A stretch of 64,000 bases of DNA from Pseudorasbora parva (lineage: Eukaryota > Chordata > Actinopteri > Cypriniformes > Gobionidae). Positions 43,219-59,242 of the stretch are shown here, piece by piece. A model generated the notes under the pieces. The model was given only the letters and a program-made list of their open reading frames with translations, did no database searches and was not told the origin of the DNA. The number at the start of each line of letters is the position of its first letter. The first letter of the stretch is position 1. Position numbers and translations under genes: made by a program. The stretch covers positions 34,287,951-34,351,950 of the forward strand of contig NC_090188.1 in assembly GCF_024679245.1 (NCBI RefSeq), read 5' to 3'.

Positions 43219-43797
43219 TAAAAGGGTGGTTGCATGTGATTTCACTTTTTTACCTTTAGTTAGTGTGTAATTTTGCTGCTTGAGCATAAACAGTATCTGC
43301 AAAGTAACAGCGCTGAACGTTCAATGCAAACAGAGATATTGTCTTTTAAGGCAGTTTATTGCCTAAAAAAACGGCCGGTTTGGACTACAACAAGCTTCTT
43401 CCCGGGTTGGTGACATCATAAAACCTTGATATTAACAGAAACACTGCCCCAGATGTGACTTCTGGCTGTAATGGTAAGGGACGTGGCGTTTCCGGACAAC
43501 CTGTGCTTGGCACTTCAGCCAATAAAAATACATGAAACTATATTTGGCCATCTAACCAATCTAAGACCATTGCGTATTTGGAGGGATGGGCTTCATAGAA
43601 GCAGGAAGCAAACAGGCCGTTCAAAAGACAGTGCAGACAGCAGTGTGAAATAAAGGTAAAATAAAATATAAAATAAAAATACGGTATTTTAAAAAAAGAC
43701 ATGTTATACTGCACCCCATAAACACAACCAAGCCTAGCAACCAAGCAAAAAAAAACAAAAACAAAAAAAAAAACACACACAGAACCACCCCTTTAAG
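43219..43797. mobile_element. 579-bp TIR element (second copy of the repeat at window start)
   Basis: Starts TTAAAAGGGTGGTTGCATGT and ends GAACCACCCCTTTAA. Bases 43357-43650 match 1-290. Confidence 0.8.
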
Positions 43798-45833
<2,036 letters not shown>

Positions 45834-46800
45834 AAGGGTTAGTTCAGCCAAAAATGTTTGGTGAACTATGTTTTTAGCTAAAAAACTTTAAATATTAACA
45901 AATCTTTGGTTTAAATATCTGTATAATTTCCCTTTTACCATTTTAAAAATGTAAGATCCCATAACCTAAACTTTTTTATGCATAATATTCATATTATAAG
46001 AATAAAATGTAATGGACAGAATATGTAGGAAAATGCCAATTTTAATAACAATATAGCTTTAAAATGATATTTTGAGCCACTAATCATATACCTTCCTATA
46101 CCTACCCCAAAACCTACCCATAACCATTATATATATATATGATAATTTATATATTTATTTATTTTTATTTATTTATTTATTTTATTTTTTTTGTGAAAAT
46201 GTCAACTCTACCAGAAGTAGTTCAGCTGGCGATGTGCTGCAGTCCCATTTCTATCTGGTGGTATATTTTTGTATGAGGTGCAGACCAGATTTTAAATTAT
46301 TAATACATGAAAATGTTGTTCCGGCTTCTTTCCATGAAGCTGCCACTGTAGAAGGCGCACCTTTCCCATTTCAAATGTACATAAACTAAAACTTGTCACA
46401 ATCTGTGATGAAGCAGGCGAGAGCCAATGAGCATTCGGTAACACTGCCAAAAAACATGCCATTTTTAGTGCTATCAATTTTTAAATAATTTGCGTTTTAA
46501 TGTCATCAATATGTCATTATTTTGTATGCTATAGTGTGTATGATATCGTAAGTAAATGTATGTACTGTAGACCCACACTTGACATAAAAATAGACACGTA
46601 TTCTCATGAGATCACATTGACATACTTCACATGCAAAAACACACCTCTTGCAGAAGCTCAAACGTGCTGAGTAACACTCATTAAAAATATCTTCATTTGT
46701 GTTATGAAAATTAACAAACGTCTTATGGGTTTGGAATAACTTGAGGGTGAGTAATTGATGGCATTTTTGGAGGGTGAACTAACCACTATAGTTAAAATAG
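45834..46800. repeat. MITE ends of the TTAAAGGGATAGTT family around diverged sequence
   Basis: TTAAAGGGTTAGTTCAGCCA (45832) and AACTTGAGGGTGAGTAATTG with GGGTGAACTAACCACTATAG (46738-46790) look like left and right ends of this family. Whether they bound one 960-bp element or two relics is unresolved. An AT-rich tract with short TA and TTTA runs lies at 46128-46190. Confidence 0.5.
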
Positions 46801-46812
46801 ATTATTAAATGT

Positions 46813-47028
46813 TTAAAGCTACACTGTGTGATATTTCCCCCCATCTAGTGGTGTAAAGGTATATGACAATCCGGTGAATATTAGTTTCTGTTCCTCTCCA
46901 TTCCGATTTCGTTTTAAATCCTACGGTGGCCGATTTAGTCCAAGATTAACATGGCTTCCAGTTCGACCTCGTCAATGAGTGCCATGGAGTGTTAAAACTT
47001 GAAAAGCGAAGCTGATTTAATTTAAGAA
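46813..47028 (-). mobile_element. Deletion copy of the element at 934-2173, opposite orientation
   Basis: TTAAAGCTACACTGTGTGAT, CCATCTAGTGGTG, CCTACGGTGGCCGATTTAGT match the inverse of 1990-2173; then the sequence jumps to the inverse of about 1165-1206 (AAAAGCGAAGCT). About 0.8 kb of interior is missing. Confidence 0.85.
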
Positions 47029-47115
47029 AAATTTAATTACAGTCAACAACACAATATAAAAGCAAATGGAATCAGCAATTGATGCTTGTATTTTTCTCAG
47101 AAAGAACTTCAGTTT

Positions 47116-47600
47116 TAGCCTGACAAGCCAGATCCACATCAATATGTTTGGTCTGGAAAGTCACCATTGACAGGGCTCAATCAGAGGGAAGGGATAAACA
47201 GTTGTCTTTCAAACTTCATCTTTGGATAGTAATTGGATAACGCTACAACCAACCAACGAAGGTGAAGCAGAGCTAGCTGACAGATTAAAACTTTCGCCAT
47301 AGCCGGTCGACAAAACTTTGAACACATCTTCCCTTTTTAAAAATGACTTCAGTGCCGTTCTTTGCTCTTTTCTCAGAGAAAAGCTTAACTCTAAGTCTTC
47401 CAGAGTCGCGGTCAAAGCTGATTCGAAAGACCGCCGTTCGGCAGTTTCTGTGTTTACTAGAAGCACGCAAGCGCAACTCGGCCATCATTATGTTAAGCCC
47501 CACCCACCGACTCTATACACGATGTGATAGGCCCAACCAGAGTTGGCCCAACCAGATTGGCCCACCTGAGCTTTTACAGCTCAGAAGTGTATTGAGAGTT
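47116..47600 (-). mobile_element. TIR element carrying a helicase-like fragment, copy 2
   Basis: Begins TAGCCTGACAAGCCAGATCC, the inverse of the end of copy 1 (31400-32054), and runs in the opposite orientation. The far end has diverged and is not fixed. It contains the frame at 47209-47466. Confidence 0.75.
47209..47466 (-). pseudogene. RecQ-like helicase fragment (broken Walker A) in a mobile element
   Basis: The minus frame gives LRKEQRTALKSFLKREDVF followed by STGYGESF. This is the layout of RecQ-family helicase motif 0 and motif I (Gln, then a gKDv stretch, then TGxGKS), but the Walker A lysine is Glu, which would abolish ATP binding. Only this first motif region is present; DEAH and later motifs are absent. 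Copy 1 has the same region with shifts (31680-31900). It looks like a captured exon or the relic of a helicase-bearing element; the family call is from motif recognition only. Confidence 0.55.
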
Positions 47601-47773
47601 GCTAGACGATACTTTGCAATAACTAATAATAATCAACTGGTGTTTTGTGGATATATTAGTCAGTTTTCTTAGAGGTTCAGACGTTCATAGAGATATCCTA
47701 GAGAAAACACAGGTGCAGACAATCACATTAACTATCAACATGATCCGCTAACCTCTGACAGCAAGAAAGTGTC

Positions 47774-48137
47774 TGTAGTAGTTCGTGGAAAGGAAGGAAG
47801 AGGACACAGGTCGACTGGACTGCTGACGGATTTATTTATACTCAAAAACTAAAATTATCCCCACACAACAATGTGGGACTCTTATTATGAATAACTCATC
47901 GTAAACACTTCCGGGTTACTGGCTTCCAGTTTCCTCTCACACTTCTCTTGCATCCGCAGTCCGTATCTCTCGTCACCAGTCCGTCTCTCTCTTGTCAGCT
48001 TCCGTCTCTCCTGGCGTTTTATACTTTCTCCGCGCCAATTACTGAAATGAGAAACAGGTGTTGGTAGCTTGTGTCCAACCCACTCACTTACCGTTTGACT
48101 CCCAACTCTCTCTCCCGCTGCAGACCTCGCTAAACCA
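47774..48137 (-). repeat. 3' LTR of the Gypsy-type element
   Basis: From TGTAGTAGTTCGTGGAAAGG (+ strand) to GCTAAACCA. It differs from the 5' LTR at several positions, so this insertion is older than the small LTR element nested in it. Confidence 0.88.
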
Positions 48138-48191
48138 CGCCCCCCCTGCCACATACCCCCACTGCCCATCTCAGGACGGGGAGCCGTCCGG

Positions 48192-48992
48192 TTACATCCT
48201 GAATCCACCAAGGCCGGATACGTACCCCCCTTGATACTCACAGGTATTTGGTACTCGCCAGCCTGACCGGGGGTGACCTGGGGGACGTCCGGGACCCGGG
48301 TCCCCGCAACGCCAACAGGCCAGCCCAGACCTACCCTCCGCTCCAGTGGCAGGGAGTGGGTTGGAGAATTGGCGCGGAGAGAGCGGAGAAACGGAAGCAC
48401 TATCTCCCCCGGTTGCCATAAGCCCCACCCCGCCGCTTCCCTCGTCCAGTAGCCACTTGCGGCAGGAGCCCCGGAGCTGTTGGGCCATCGCGAAGGGTTG
48501 ACCGGCATCGCCCCAGTCCAGGGACCGGAAGTGCTGGCGATGTTGCTCGGGCGACCAGCCGACCTGCTGGATGACGGCCCTCTTCAGGTCGTCGAAGACC
48601 AGGAGGTTCGCTACTGGAAGTTTTTGCGCAGCCACCTGGGCTTCGCCGGAGAGCAGGGGAATGAGACGCACCGGCCACTGTTCGCGAGGCCACCCGCATG
48701 CCTCTGCCGATTTCTGGAAGAGCTCCAGGAAGGCCTCTGGATCGTCCTGGGGCCCCATTTTGTGGAGCGGCACGTGCATGGGCGCGGTGGACTGCCCGGC
48801 GGCCTCGGTGCGAACCTCCCGACCGATCCAGCTCCGGAACCTCTCGTGGTCCTCCTGCTGAGCCTGGACGATGGCCTGGAAACGCCTTTCTTGATCCATC
48901 CTTAAGTCCAGCAGGGCTTGGTGTTGTTCGCGGTGCAGGGCCGCGTGGGAGGCGATGATGTCCGCAAGCGGCGTGGAGGACGAACTTTGCAT
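48192..48992 (-). pseudogene. gag of the Gypsy-type element (frame broken before protease)
   Basis: The frame starts MQSSSSTPLADIIASH and has an acidic/Gln-rich N-terminal helix region, then a SCAN-like capsid segment (DDPEAFLELFQKSAEACGW, LIPLLSGEAQVAAQKL, WSPEQHRQHFRSL, then LRGSCRKWLL), and a remnant zinc knuckle reading CWRCGDPG with the later His and Cys lost. Gag forms the particle that packages the retroelement RNA. Here the frame shifts after the knuckle, so protease is out of frame. Internally the region after RKWLL is short, suggesting deletion. Confidence 0.85.
48210..48330 (-). pseudogene. Protease start of the Gypsy-type element
   Basis: In a different minus frame from gag: VPDVPQVTPGQAGEYQIPVS, then TYPALVDSGC. 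The D-S-G triplet is the aspartic protease active-site motif of retroelements. The frame then passes directly into the 3' LTR region, so everything from here through integrase is deleted. Confidence 0.8.
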
Positions 48993-49014
48993 GGGGGCGG
49001 CGACGGTCCTACTT

Positions 49015-49034
49015 CCTCCCGGTTTTCGGCACCA
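49015..49034 (-). promoter_or_regulatory. Primer-binding site of the Gypsy-type element (tRNA-Phe type)
   Basis: On the minus strand it reads TGGTGCCGAAAACCGGGA, one base from the complement of the 3' end of tRNA-Phe. It lies one base inside the 5' LTR. Confidence 0.8.
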
Positions 49035-49035
49035 G

Positions 49036-49261
49036 TGTAGTAGTACGTAGAAAGGAAGGAAGAGGACACGGGTCGACTGGACAGCTGATGGATTTATTTA
49101 TACTCAAAAACTCAAATTATCCCCGCACAACAATGTGGGACTCTTATTATGAATAACTCGTCGTAAACACTTCCGGGTTACTGGCTTCCGGTTTCCTCTC
49201 ACGCTTCTCTCGCGTCCGCAGTCCGTTTCTCTCGTCAGCAGTCCGTCTCTCTCTTGTCAGC
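49036..49261 (-). repeat. 5' LTR of the Gypsy-type element, first part
   Basis: Matches 47774-48000. Broken at TTGTCAGC by the hAT insertion; continues at 52068. Confidence 0.9.
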
Positions 49262-49360
49262 TAGTGATGGGAAGTTCGGTTCTTTTCCGCGAACCGGTTC
49301 TTTCGGACAGTTCGTTTCAATGATCCGGTTAAAAAAAACGGATCACCGGTTCTTTTACGT

Positions 49361-49729
49361 TGTGGTGTGGCAAGCAGCGGGGCGAGGGACCGCGAGAGCG
49401 GGCCGGTGATTAACGTTCACGAGTGCCAGCTGCGTGGCACACCGGTCTCGTCTCGCGGCCATGTGACGGGAGCATATAAGGAGGAGCAAGGACAGCGGAA
49501 GACGAGAGAGGACCAGGCCTGGAATTTTATGTTATGTTTTGTTTATGTGTTTGTGGGCAGTCGTCCGTGAGGGGCTGTCCACGTTTTATTTTGTGTGTGT
49601 TTGCGGGCAGTCGTCCGTGAGGGGCTGTCCGCGGTTTTACTTTCATTTTGTTTATTTATTTTGAATAAATGTGTTTGAAACGTTCGCCGGTTCCCGCCTC
49701 CTTCCTTCCCATCTACAAACCGTATTACA
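49361..49729 (+). repeat. 5' LTR of the TRIM-like element
   Basis: Starts TGTGGTGTGGCAAGCAGCGG and ends CCGTATTACA. A TATA-like CATATAAG lies at 49473-49480 and AATAAA at 49664-49669. It contains a 50-bp period direct repeat (GGGCAGTCGTCCGTGAGGGG twice, 49554 and 49604). Confidence 0.94.
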
Positions 49730-49730
49730 T

Positions 49731-49748
49731 TGGTGCCGAAACCCGGGA
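49731..49748 (+). promoter_or_regulatory. Primer-binding site complementary to tRNA-Phe
   Basis: TGGTGCCGAAACCCGGGA is an 18/18 complement of the 3' end of vertebrate tRNA-Phe including CCA (TCCCGGGTTTCGGCACCA, from memory of the tRNA). Confidence 0.88.
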
Positions 49749-50397
49749 GGAAGGAGGGACGCGCTGTCGGAGAGCCCTCGCTGCTGAGGGGGATCGCGGT
49801 GCTGAGGAGTTCGGGCAGCGCGGATGAGGAAAGACCGCGAGGGCTGCCCGAGGCGATGGTGCTGGAGCGGGAAAGGTGGGACAGAGACCTCGCTGCCGTG
49901 CCCCTGGGTCGAGGTGGGGTGGCTGCCGTCCGAGAGGGAGCGGAGGAGTCGCCGCGCTTGCCGGGGGCCGGAGCCTGCTGCCATCCGCCTGATAGGGGAG
50001 GAGCAGGGAGCGCGGGGCTCGCTGCCGGGTCCCTCGAAAGGAGGAGTCACCGCCGGCCGCCAGGGGGCGGAGGAGGATCGAGCGGCCCACCAGGCGTCCA
50101 GTGCCATCGCACAGCACCGCGAGGAAGAGCCTCTCGGCGGGCGGAGGGCCGAACGGCAGTGTGTCTGGGAACCGGACCAGAATTTTTTTTTCCCCCTTCT
50201 TTCTTTTTTCCCTCTCTCCCCTCTCTCGTCCGCGGGCTCCGTGGGCTCCTCGTGCTCCCGTCTACATTTCTCTCGCCTCTCTGTCCTTACCCCCAGGTGC
50301 CGTGGCCGCCGTGATCGCCCCCCCCGGGAGAGGGGGGGAGGGGGAGTAGAGCGCCGGCTCGGGAGTGCCCCCCGGCCTGCGAGGGGCGATGGGGGTA
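49749..50397 (+). other. Interior of the TRIM-like element
   Basis: GC-rich, with open frames in all three + frames because stops are rare (for example 49730-50314, 194 codons). None shows capsid, zinc-knuckle, protease or polymerase motifs. A pyrimidine run lies at 50180-50225. Before the 3' LTR a purine-rich GAGGGGCGATGGGGGTA may act as the plus-strand primer. Confidence 0.7.
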
Positions 50398-50766
50398 TGT
50401 GGTGTGGCAAGCAGCGGGGCGAGGGACCGCGAGAGCGGGCCGGTGATTAACGTTCACGAGTGCCAGCTGCGTGGCACACCGGTCTCGTCTCGCGGCCATG
50501 TGACGGGAGCATATAAGGAGGAGCAAGGACAGCGGAAGACGAGAGAGGACCAGGCCTGGAATTTTATGTTATGTTTTGTTTATGTGTTTGTGGGCAGTCG
50601 TCCGTGAGGGGCTGTCCACGTTTTATTTTGTGTGTGTTTGCGGGCAGTCGTCCGTGAGGGGCTGTCCGCGGTTTTACTTTCATTTTGTTTATTTATTTTG
50701 AATAAATGTGTTTGAAACGTTCGCCGGTTCCCGCCTCCTTCCTTCCCATCTACAAACCGTATTACA
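50398..50766 (+). repeat. 3' LTR of the TRIM-like element
   Basis: Same sequence as the 5' LTR by eye. TATA-like ATATAAG at 50511-50517, AATAAA at 50701-50706. Confidence 0.94.
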
Positions 50767-52067
50767 TACGTCTTTACGTAATGACGTCATTTCTATCATC
50801 CCGGCGGATGAATATACATTCAAACACATCCATATAAAGTATTTGTAATCAAAACTTAGTATAGTAATAATTATAATTGACATCATCATCATCTTGGAAA
50901 CATTTTTTTCATTTATGTTTTGCAACAGCACTAAATACAGTTCACCAAATCGAACTGAATCGATTGTTACAACATCTACTTCAAGATATTAGTTTTATTT
51001 CTAGTTTGAGAGACTGTCACTGTCAATGTCGTGCACACACTGATGTTTTACACGGATTAAATAAACTTACATTGACATAATACTTACACAAATCCTCAGT
51101 TCACCCGGGCTCATGTATTATCAGCGTCAGCTGTCCCAGTCCGAGAGAAACAGTTCGGTTACCACGCTATCACGCATGCTCAGTATCTCAGCTCACCGGT
51201 TCTCAGAATCGAACATGTCCGAAAGATCGAACGTGTCCGATAGAAACGGTTCTCGATTCTGTACCGGTGATCCGTTGCAACCGGTCGATCTGACTCGAGA
51301 ACCGCTGTATCAGTGTGTGTGTGTGTTGTGTGTGTGTGTGTGTGTGTGCTGAACACAGGGTGCTGAGCTGCGAACTGCTGCAAGCTGAATAGTCTATATC
51401 AAACCTACTGTTTTGATTACATCTATTTTAAAATCTTTATCGCCTTAGAAATTAAATAAGATAAAAGCTGTTCCTGAAAATATCATGCATTATTGATAAA
51501 ACAAATAAATGTTTAATTTGACCGTTTTACAATCTATTGTTTCCAAAATTTTAAAATAATACAGTGACAGCTTTGTTATAATGTTTCCAAACGTGATTAG
51601 TTTTAAATACACTTAACCTGCATTTCGTTCCTCTGAACAAATAACACGCATGCGCAGCTCATCGGCTCATCGGTTCTCCGTATCGAACGTGTCCGATAGA
51701 AACGATTTTGATTCTGTACTGCTGATCCGAGGATCCGACAACCGAACCGGTACGTTCGGTTACACGCGCATGCTCAGTATCAGCTGCTCGTGAGTTCATC
51801 AGATCTCTCAGCAAAACATGTCTCACTTCAGCTAACGATTGGAGTTACAGCATCTACTTCAAGATATTCGTTTTATTTCTAGTTTGAGAGACTGTCACTG
51901 ATGGCAGAAAGTTAATATCTACAGTATTTGTGGGATCAGCCCTGATTCGAGACGCGAACCGTTTAGAACGATTCAGTTCGATTTGGTGAACTGGTTCGAC
52001 CGGTTCACTATAAAGATCCGGTTAAAAAGAACGATTCGTTCGCGAACCGGACATCACTATTGTCAGC

Positions 52068-52206
52068 TTCCGTCTCTCCTGCTGCTTTATACTTTCTCCG
52101 CGCCAATTACTGAAATGAGAAACAGGTGTTGGTAGTTTGTGTCCAACCCACTCACTTACCGTTCGTCTCCTGACTCTCTCTCCCGCTGCAGACCTTGCTA
52201 ACCACA
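52068..52206 (-). repeat. 5' LTR of the Gypsy-type element, second part
   Basis: Continues the LTR with TTCCGTCTCTCCTGC to GCTAACCACA, matching 48000-48137. Followed by the GTGTC duplication. Confidence 0.9.
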
Positions 52207-53027
52207 GTGTCCAATTAAAACAAAACATTTATGTCTTCTGCATCTTCTTTTAAAATGAATGCTTCTTGGTTTGATATTTTGTTCTTAAATCTTGGATCCA
52301 TGTTGACATCTTTCCCCTTTGGTTGCAGGCTTGCTTAATATTTTCTAAAAAAAGAAAATGTTATCCCTGCACTTTCCTGCTAAATTATTATATGTATTAT
52401 TGAGTGAAAGGTAATAAAATGCCAAGAACAAGAAAATCACGACTAATTCCACAGTCTTTGCAGGATTGATGGCAGCCATTGGACACAAACTGTTTGTATG
52501 GCATTTTTATACTGCATATCTTCACAGTCTGCTGTGCAACACTATATTCCCATGGGAAGCGCTGTAAATTCATATCATTTCTTCCTCAGCTTTGTGAGTA
52601 GTGGGCCAGAAATCTTGACAGGCCATTCAATTCATAGTTAAAGTGTTTAACCCTCTAGGCTCAACTGTAATGTTTCAGTTGCCATCTATATCAGCACTTT
52701 GTTTCTTCCTTTGATACAACTTTGTAAAAGTAGACTTTGATTTTGTAAAGCTCATAGTTTAGCTCAAGGGTAAGTCAACCTGTCAGTTGGGGAATTTTAA
52801 CTGTATCTATGAACATGCTTACGACAGCTTGAGTATTTCGTTGGGTATCTATCAGTTTAGGCCCATTGTTGCTGACCTGCTCTCTCCACCCTTTGCCCCA
52901 GAGGCTGATTGGAGTTATTAAGCCATTCATCATGTACGCTACCTTAAGGCTACAGTTTGTTGTAGCGCATTTGCCTCCACATGGAACTCTGAGAGATTTT
53001 AATGTTTGCCATATTGTGTTTTTGCAG
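52207..53027. other. Csmd1 intron up to the exon at 53028
   Basis: No repeat or gene recognised apart from the acceptor. Confidence 0.5.
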
Positions 53028-53123
53028 GAGAAACCTTGCCCTTGGCCACCTCAAACCAAATCATGCTGAGATTCAGCGCAAAAAGCGGGCCATCTGCCAA
53101 AGGTTTCCATTTTGTTTACCAAG
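53028..53123 (+). CDS. csmd1: csmd1 exon, last third of a CUB domain
   Basis: This 96-bp exon (32 codons, phase 1 to phase 1) lies between acceptor TTTTTGCAG and donor CAAG/GTAAGC. It encodes the C-terminal CUB strands: LPLATSNQIMLRF followed by KGFHFVYQ, the standard aromatic end of a CUB domain. Together with the exons at 36371 and 44273 it gives 109 residues, the normal CUB length. The frame remains open into the intron for about 60 bases before a stop, which has no meaning. The upstream intron holds the nested retroelement block at 47.8-52.2 kb. Confidence 0.95.
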
Positions 53124-54245
53124 GTAAGCTCACGCTCAACTCTCAGTCAATAACAGGTCATTGTGCAGAGCCAAGGCTTTGTTTTTAATCTTCAATTCTG
53201 AAACATTCAGTTAGCCTTCCGTCGTGTATAGGGTGAAATCACGGCTGTGAAGTGTAGGGGCGGCCTGCTGATCAGTATGCCTAAGCCCGCTTACTGTGGG
53301 AAATAGCCTTTATATTTCACGCAGAGAAGTTAACAGTGCAATCACAATGTCATAACCAATACACAATAGAGTCAAATCAGGAAGGGGCTTCAACTTGATA
53401 TAATTTGTAATGCATTTAGTTCTGAGTAAAGCCGAATAGGGGAATGATTTGTACGCTGTTCTCATGAGCATTTAAAGAGTTGCCTCTGAGTTTTAGTTTT
53501 ATGCTTTGAGAATTTTACTTTTTCCTCAATTTTTTTTTATATTTTTAGCCTTGCCACTTGGTTTGCTATATTAATGTTTGCTATTAGTGCTATTTAAAAT
53601 AATAATAACAATAATACCTTTTTATTTTTGCTATTTATCAGTAAAACATTTTTTGGTAAACGGTTGCTTTAAATTACTTACTCCTGACGATACAAATTTC
53701 CCAGACAGCAGCAGGGTGCCGCAGGATATGTGAGGCATTTTACCTCTTTCATAAAAAAGATGTCATAAAAGAGTATATAAATTACGCCTTTTAACTCCCT
53801 TGATCAGCTGCCTTATAAAAAGATACAAAAGGAATCTTTCACGGCCGCATCAGCGTGCTTGCACACACACAGCGCAGACCGCAGCAAGCCTGCTATGTCT
53901 CTTTATATATCTCCTTACCATTTTATAGTGTACAGCAATGGGCGCAGAGAGAACAGCGGGTGTATGAGAAATGTTCTCTGACAGTTAGGACAGTTCATTT
54001 GGCTCATGGAGGCATCCAGGTGATGGTGGATGGTCCTACCAGCCTCTTCCTATATATCCGCAGCCGTCAGATGAAAGTTAGAAAAATAGAAAAAAAGAAC
54101 CAAAGTTGCTACAGTGTTCGGAAACAAAAACAGCAAAACCAGCAAAGTTGTCTGTGTTAGGGTCATGAAGATGCTTATACCAAAGTGCTAGAAAGATTTG
54201 CCCTTTTATCCTATTATTTCCGTGTACACACTCTCATCATTTAGT

Positions 54246-54246
<1 letters not shown>
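53124..54246. other. Csmd1 intron, no recognised feature
   Basis: Unique-looking sequence. The frame 53855-54160 has no known domain. Confidence 0.45.
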
Positions 54247-54473
<227 letters not shown>

Positions 54474-54721
54474 TACAAGTATGCTTTCGAAGTGACATAT
54501 AGGTGCTATTATCAAGACAGACATGTTGTTTTTAATTAAGTCAATACTGAAAAGGATATCAAAAATAGAAATGGACTTTACCCAATAAATGGCTGCTATT
54601 GTAAACATTTTATGGTATTGAGCCATTAATTTCATTCGTGAAATCAAGGAGAGTCTCCTTTACGGGTTGTGTTAGTAATACTATTTGTATATTTATTATT
54701 TATTTGTATTTATATTTGCCT

Positions 54722-54860
54722 ATACTACTATTCAAAAGTTTGTGGTCAGCAAGATTTTAATGTTAAAGAAGTCTCCTAAGTTAAAGCAGTTAATACAGTA
54801 AAGTTAATACAGTAAAAGCATACATTTCACATTTCATAATGTGATTTACTGCCCATTTTT
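54722..54860 (-). repeat. Fragment of the repeat at 27045-27520, inverted
   Basis: TACTATTCAAAAGTTTGTGG and AGCAAGATTTTAATGTTAAA correspond to the end of the family carrying the ATCTTACTGACC...CAAACTTTTG motif. Degenerate. Confidence 0.5.
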
Positions 54861-54984
54861 TTATTATTTTACTTCAATGAAAGGTTAGGTTTTGCTTTTG
54901 TTTTATGATGATAGATCAAAAAGATAAACAATGCAGATTTATTTTTTTGCAGTCACCTTTGATCATATTTACCAAGCGTCCTAA

Positions 54985-58813
<3,829 letters not shown>

Positions 58814-58985
58814 TAACATATTGGTGCAGTTCGAAGTGGTGTTTGTCTTATGTAAAATATTCCACTGTGATGGCCAATGTAAATTATGGTCATAAATGAA
58901 AGTCGAGATAAATTTGATTGTGGCATTGTATAAATTGTCTTTCTATAAAATGTATACAGTAGTTTTACAGTTCCTGACAGCTTGG

Positions 58986-59242
58986 TACACACAGAAAAAT
59001 AGGGTGTCAAAATTGTACCTTTAGGGGTACAACAGCTTGTCGCTGGGGCAGTACCTTTAAATGAACCAACGTTGTACCATTTTTACCCCAAAAAGGTTCA
59101 TAGTAGTACCTTAAGGTACGCATTTGTACTCAAAGGTACTAATATGCACCTTTTAGGAGTAAAACAGTCCATGTCCTTTTAAGGGTACTGCCCCAGCGAC
59201 AAGCTAAAGGTACAATTTTGACACCCTATTTTTCTGTGTGTA
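58986..59242. mobile_element. 257-bp fold-back MITE
   Basis: Arms begin TACACACAGAAAAATAGGGT on both sides (inverted) and continue through GTCAAAATTGTACCTTTAG and GCTTGTCGCTGGGGCAGTAC, with an 11-base indel. A diverged relative is at 12736-12868. Confidence 0.88.

Larger units (their letters stand above)
49361..50766 (+). mobile_element. TRIM-like LTR element, young, no proteins recognised
   Basis: Two 369-bp LTRs (49361-49729, 50398-50766) appear identical by eye and are flanked by TACGT at 49356-49360 and 50767-50771. The 668-bp interior has a tRNA-Phe primer site and no gag, protease or polymerase motif. It must depend on another element for movement. Its LTR end and primer region resemble those of the surrounding Gypsy-type element. 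Confidence 0.93.
49262..52059. mobile_element. Non-autonomous hAT element in the Gypsy LTR
   Basis: Begins TAGTGATGGGAAGTTCGGTT and ends GCGAACCGGACATCACTA. It is flanked by perfect TTGTCAGC copies at 49254-49261 and 52060-52067. Without the nested LTR element it is about 1.39 kb. It has many GAACCGGTTC-like motifs, an internal repeated segment (CTACTTCAAGATATTAGTTT at 50976 and again near 51850) and a TG run at 51315-51348. No transposase. Confidence 0.92.
47774..52206 (-). mobile_element. Gypsy-type LTR retroelement, pol-deleted, with nested insertions
   Basis: Minus orientation. The LTRs are 47774-48137 (3') and 49036-52206 (5', interrupted by the hAT element). The 5-bp flank GTGTC is present at 47769-47773 and 52207-52211. 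The body (48138-49035) holds gag and the start of protease only; reverse transcriptase, RNase H and integrase are missing, so it cannot move by itself. A purine tract adjoins the 3' LTR on the minus strand, and a primer-binding site adjoins the 5' LTR. Removing the insertion, LTR lengths agree (364 and about 365). Confidence 0.92.

Noticed and set aside
48480..48958. Plus-strand frames opposite gag
   Set aside because: Shadows of the minus-strand gag frame.
49652..50450. Frames of 190-250 codons on both strands in the TRIM-like element
   Set aside because: The region is GC-rich with few stops; overlapping frames in all phases lack retroelement motifs.
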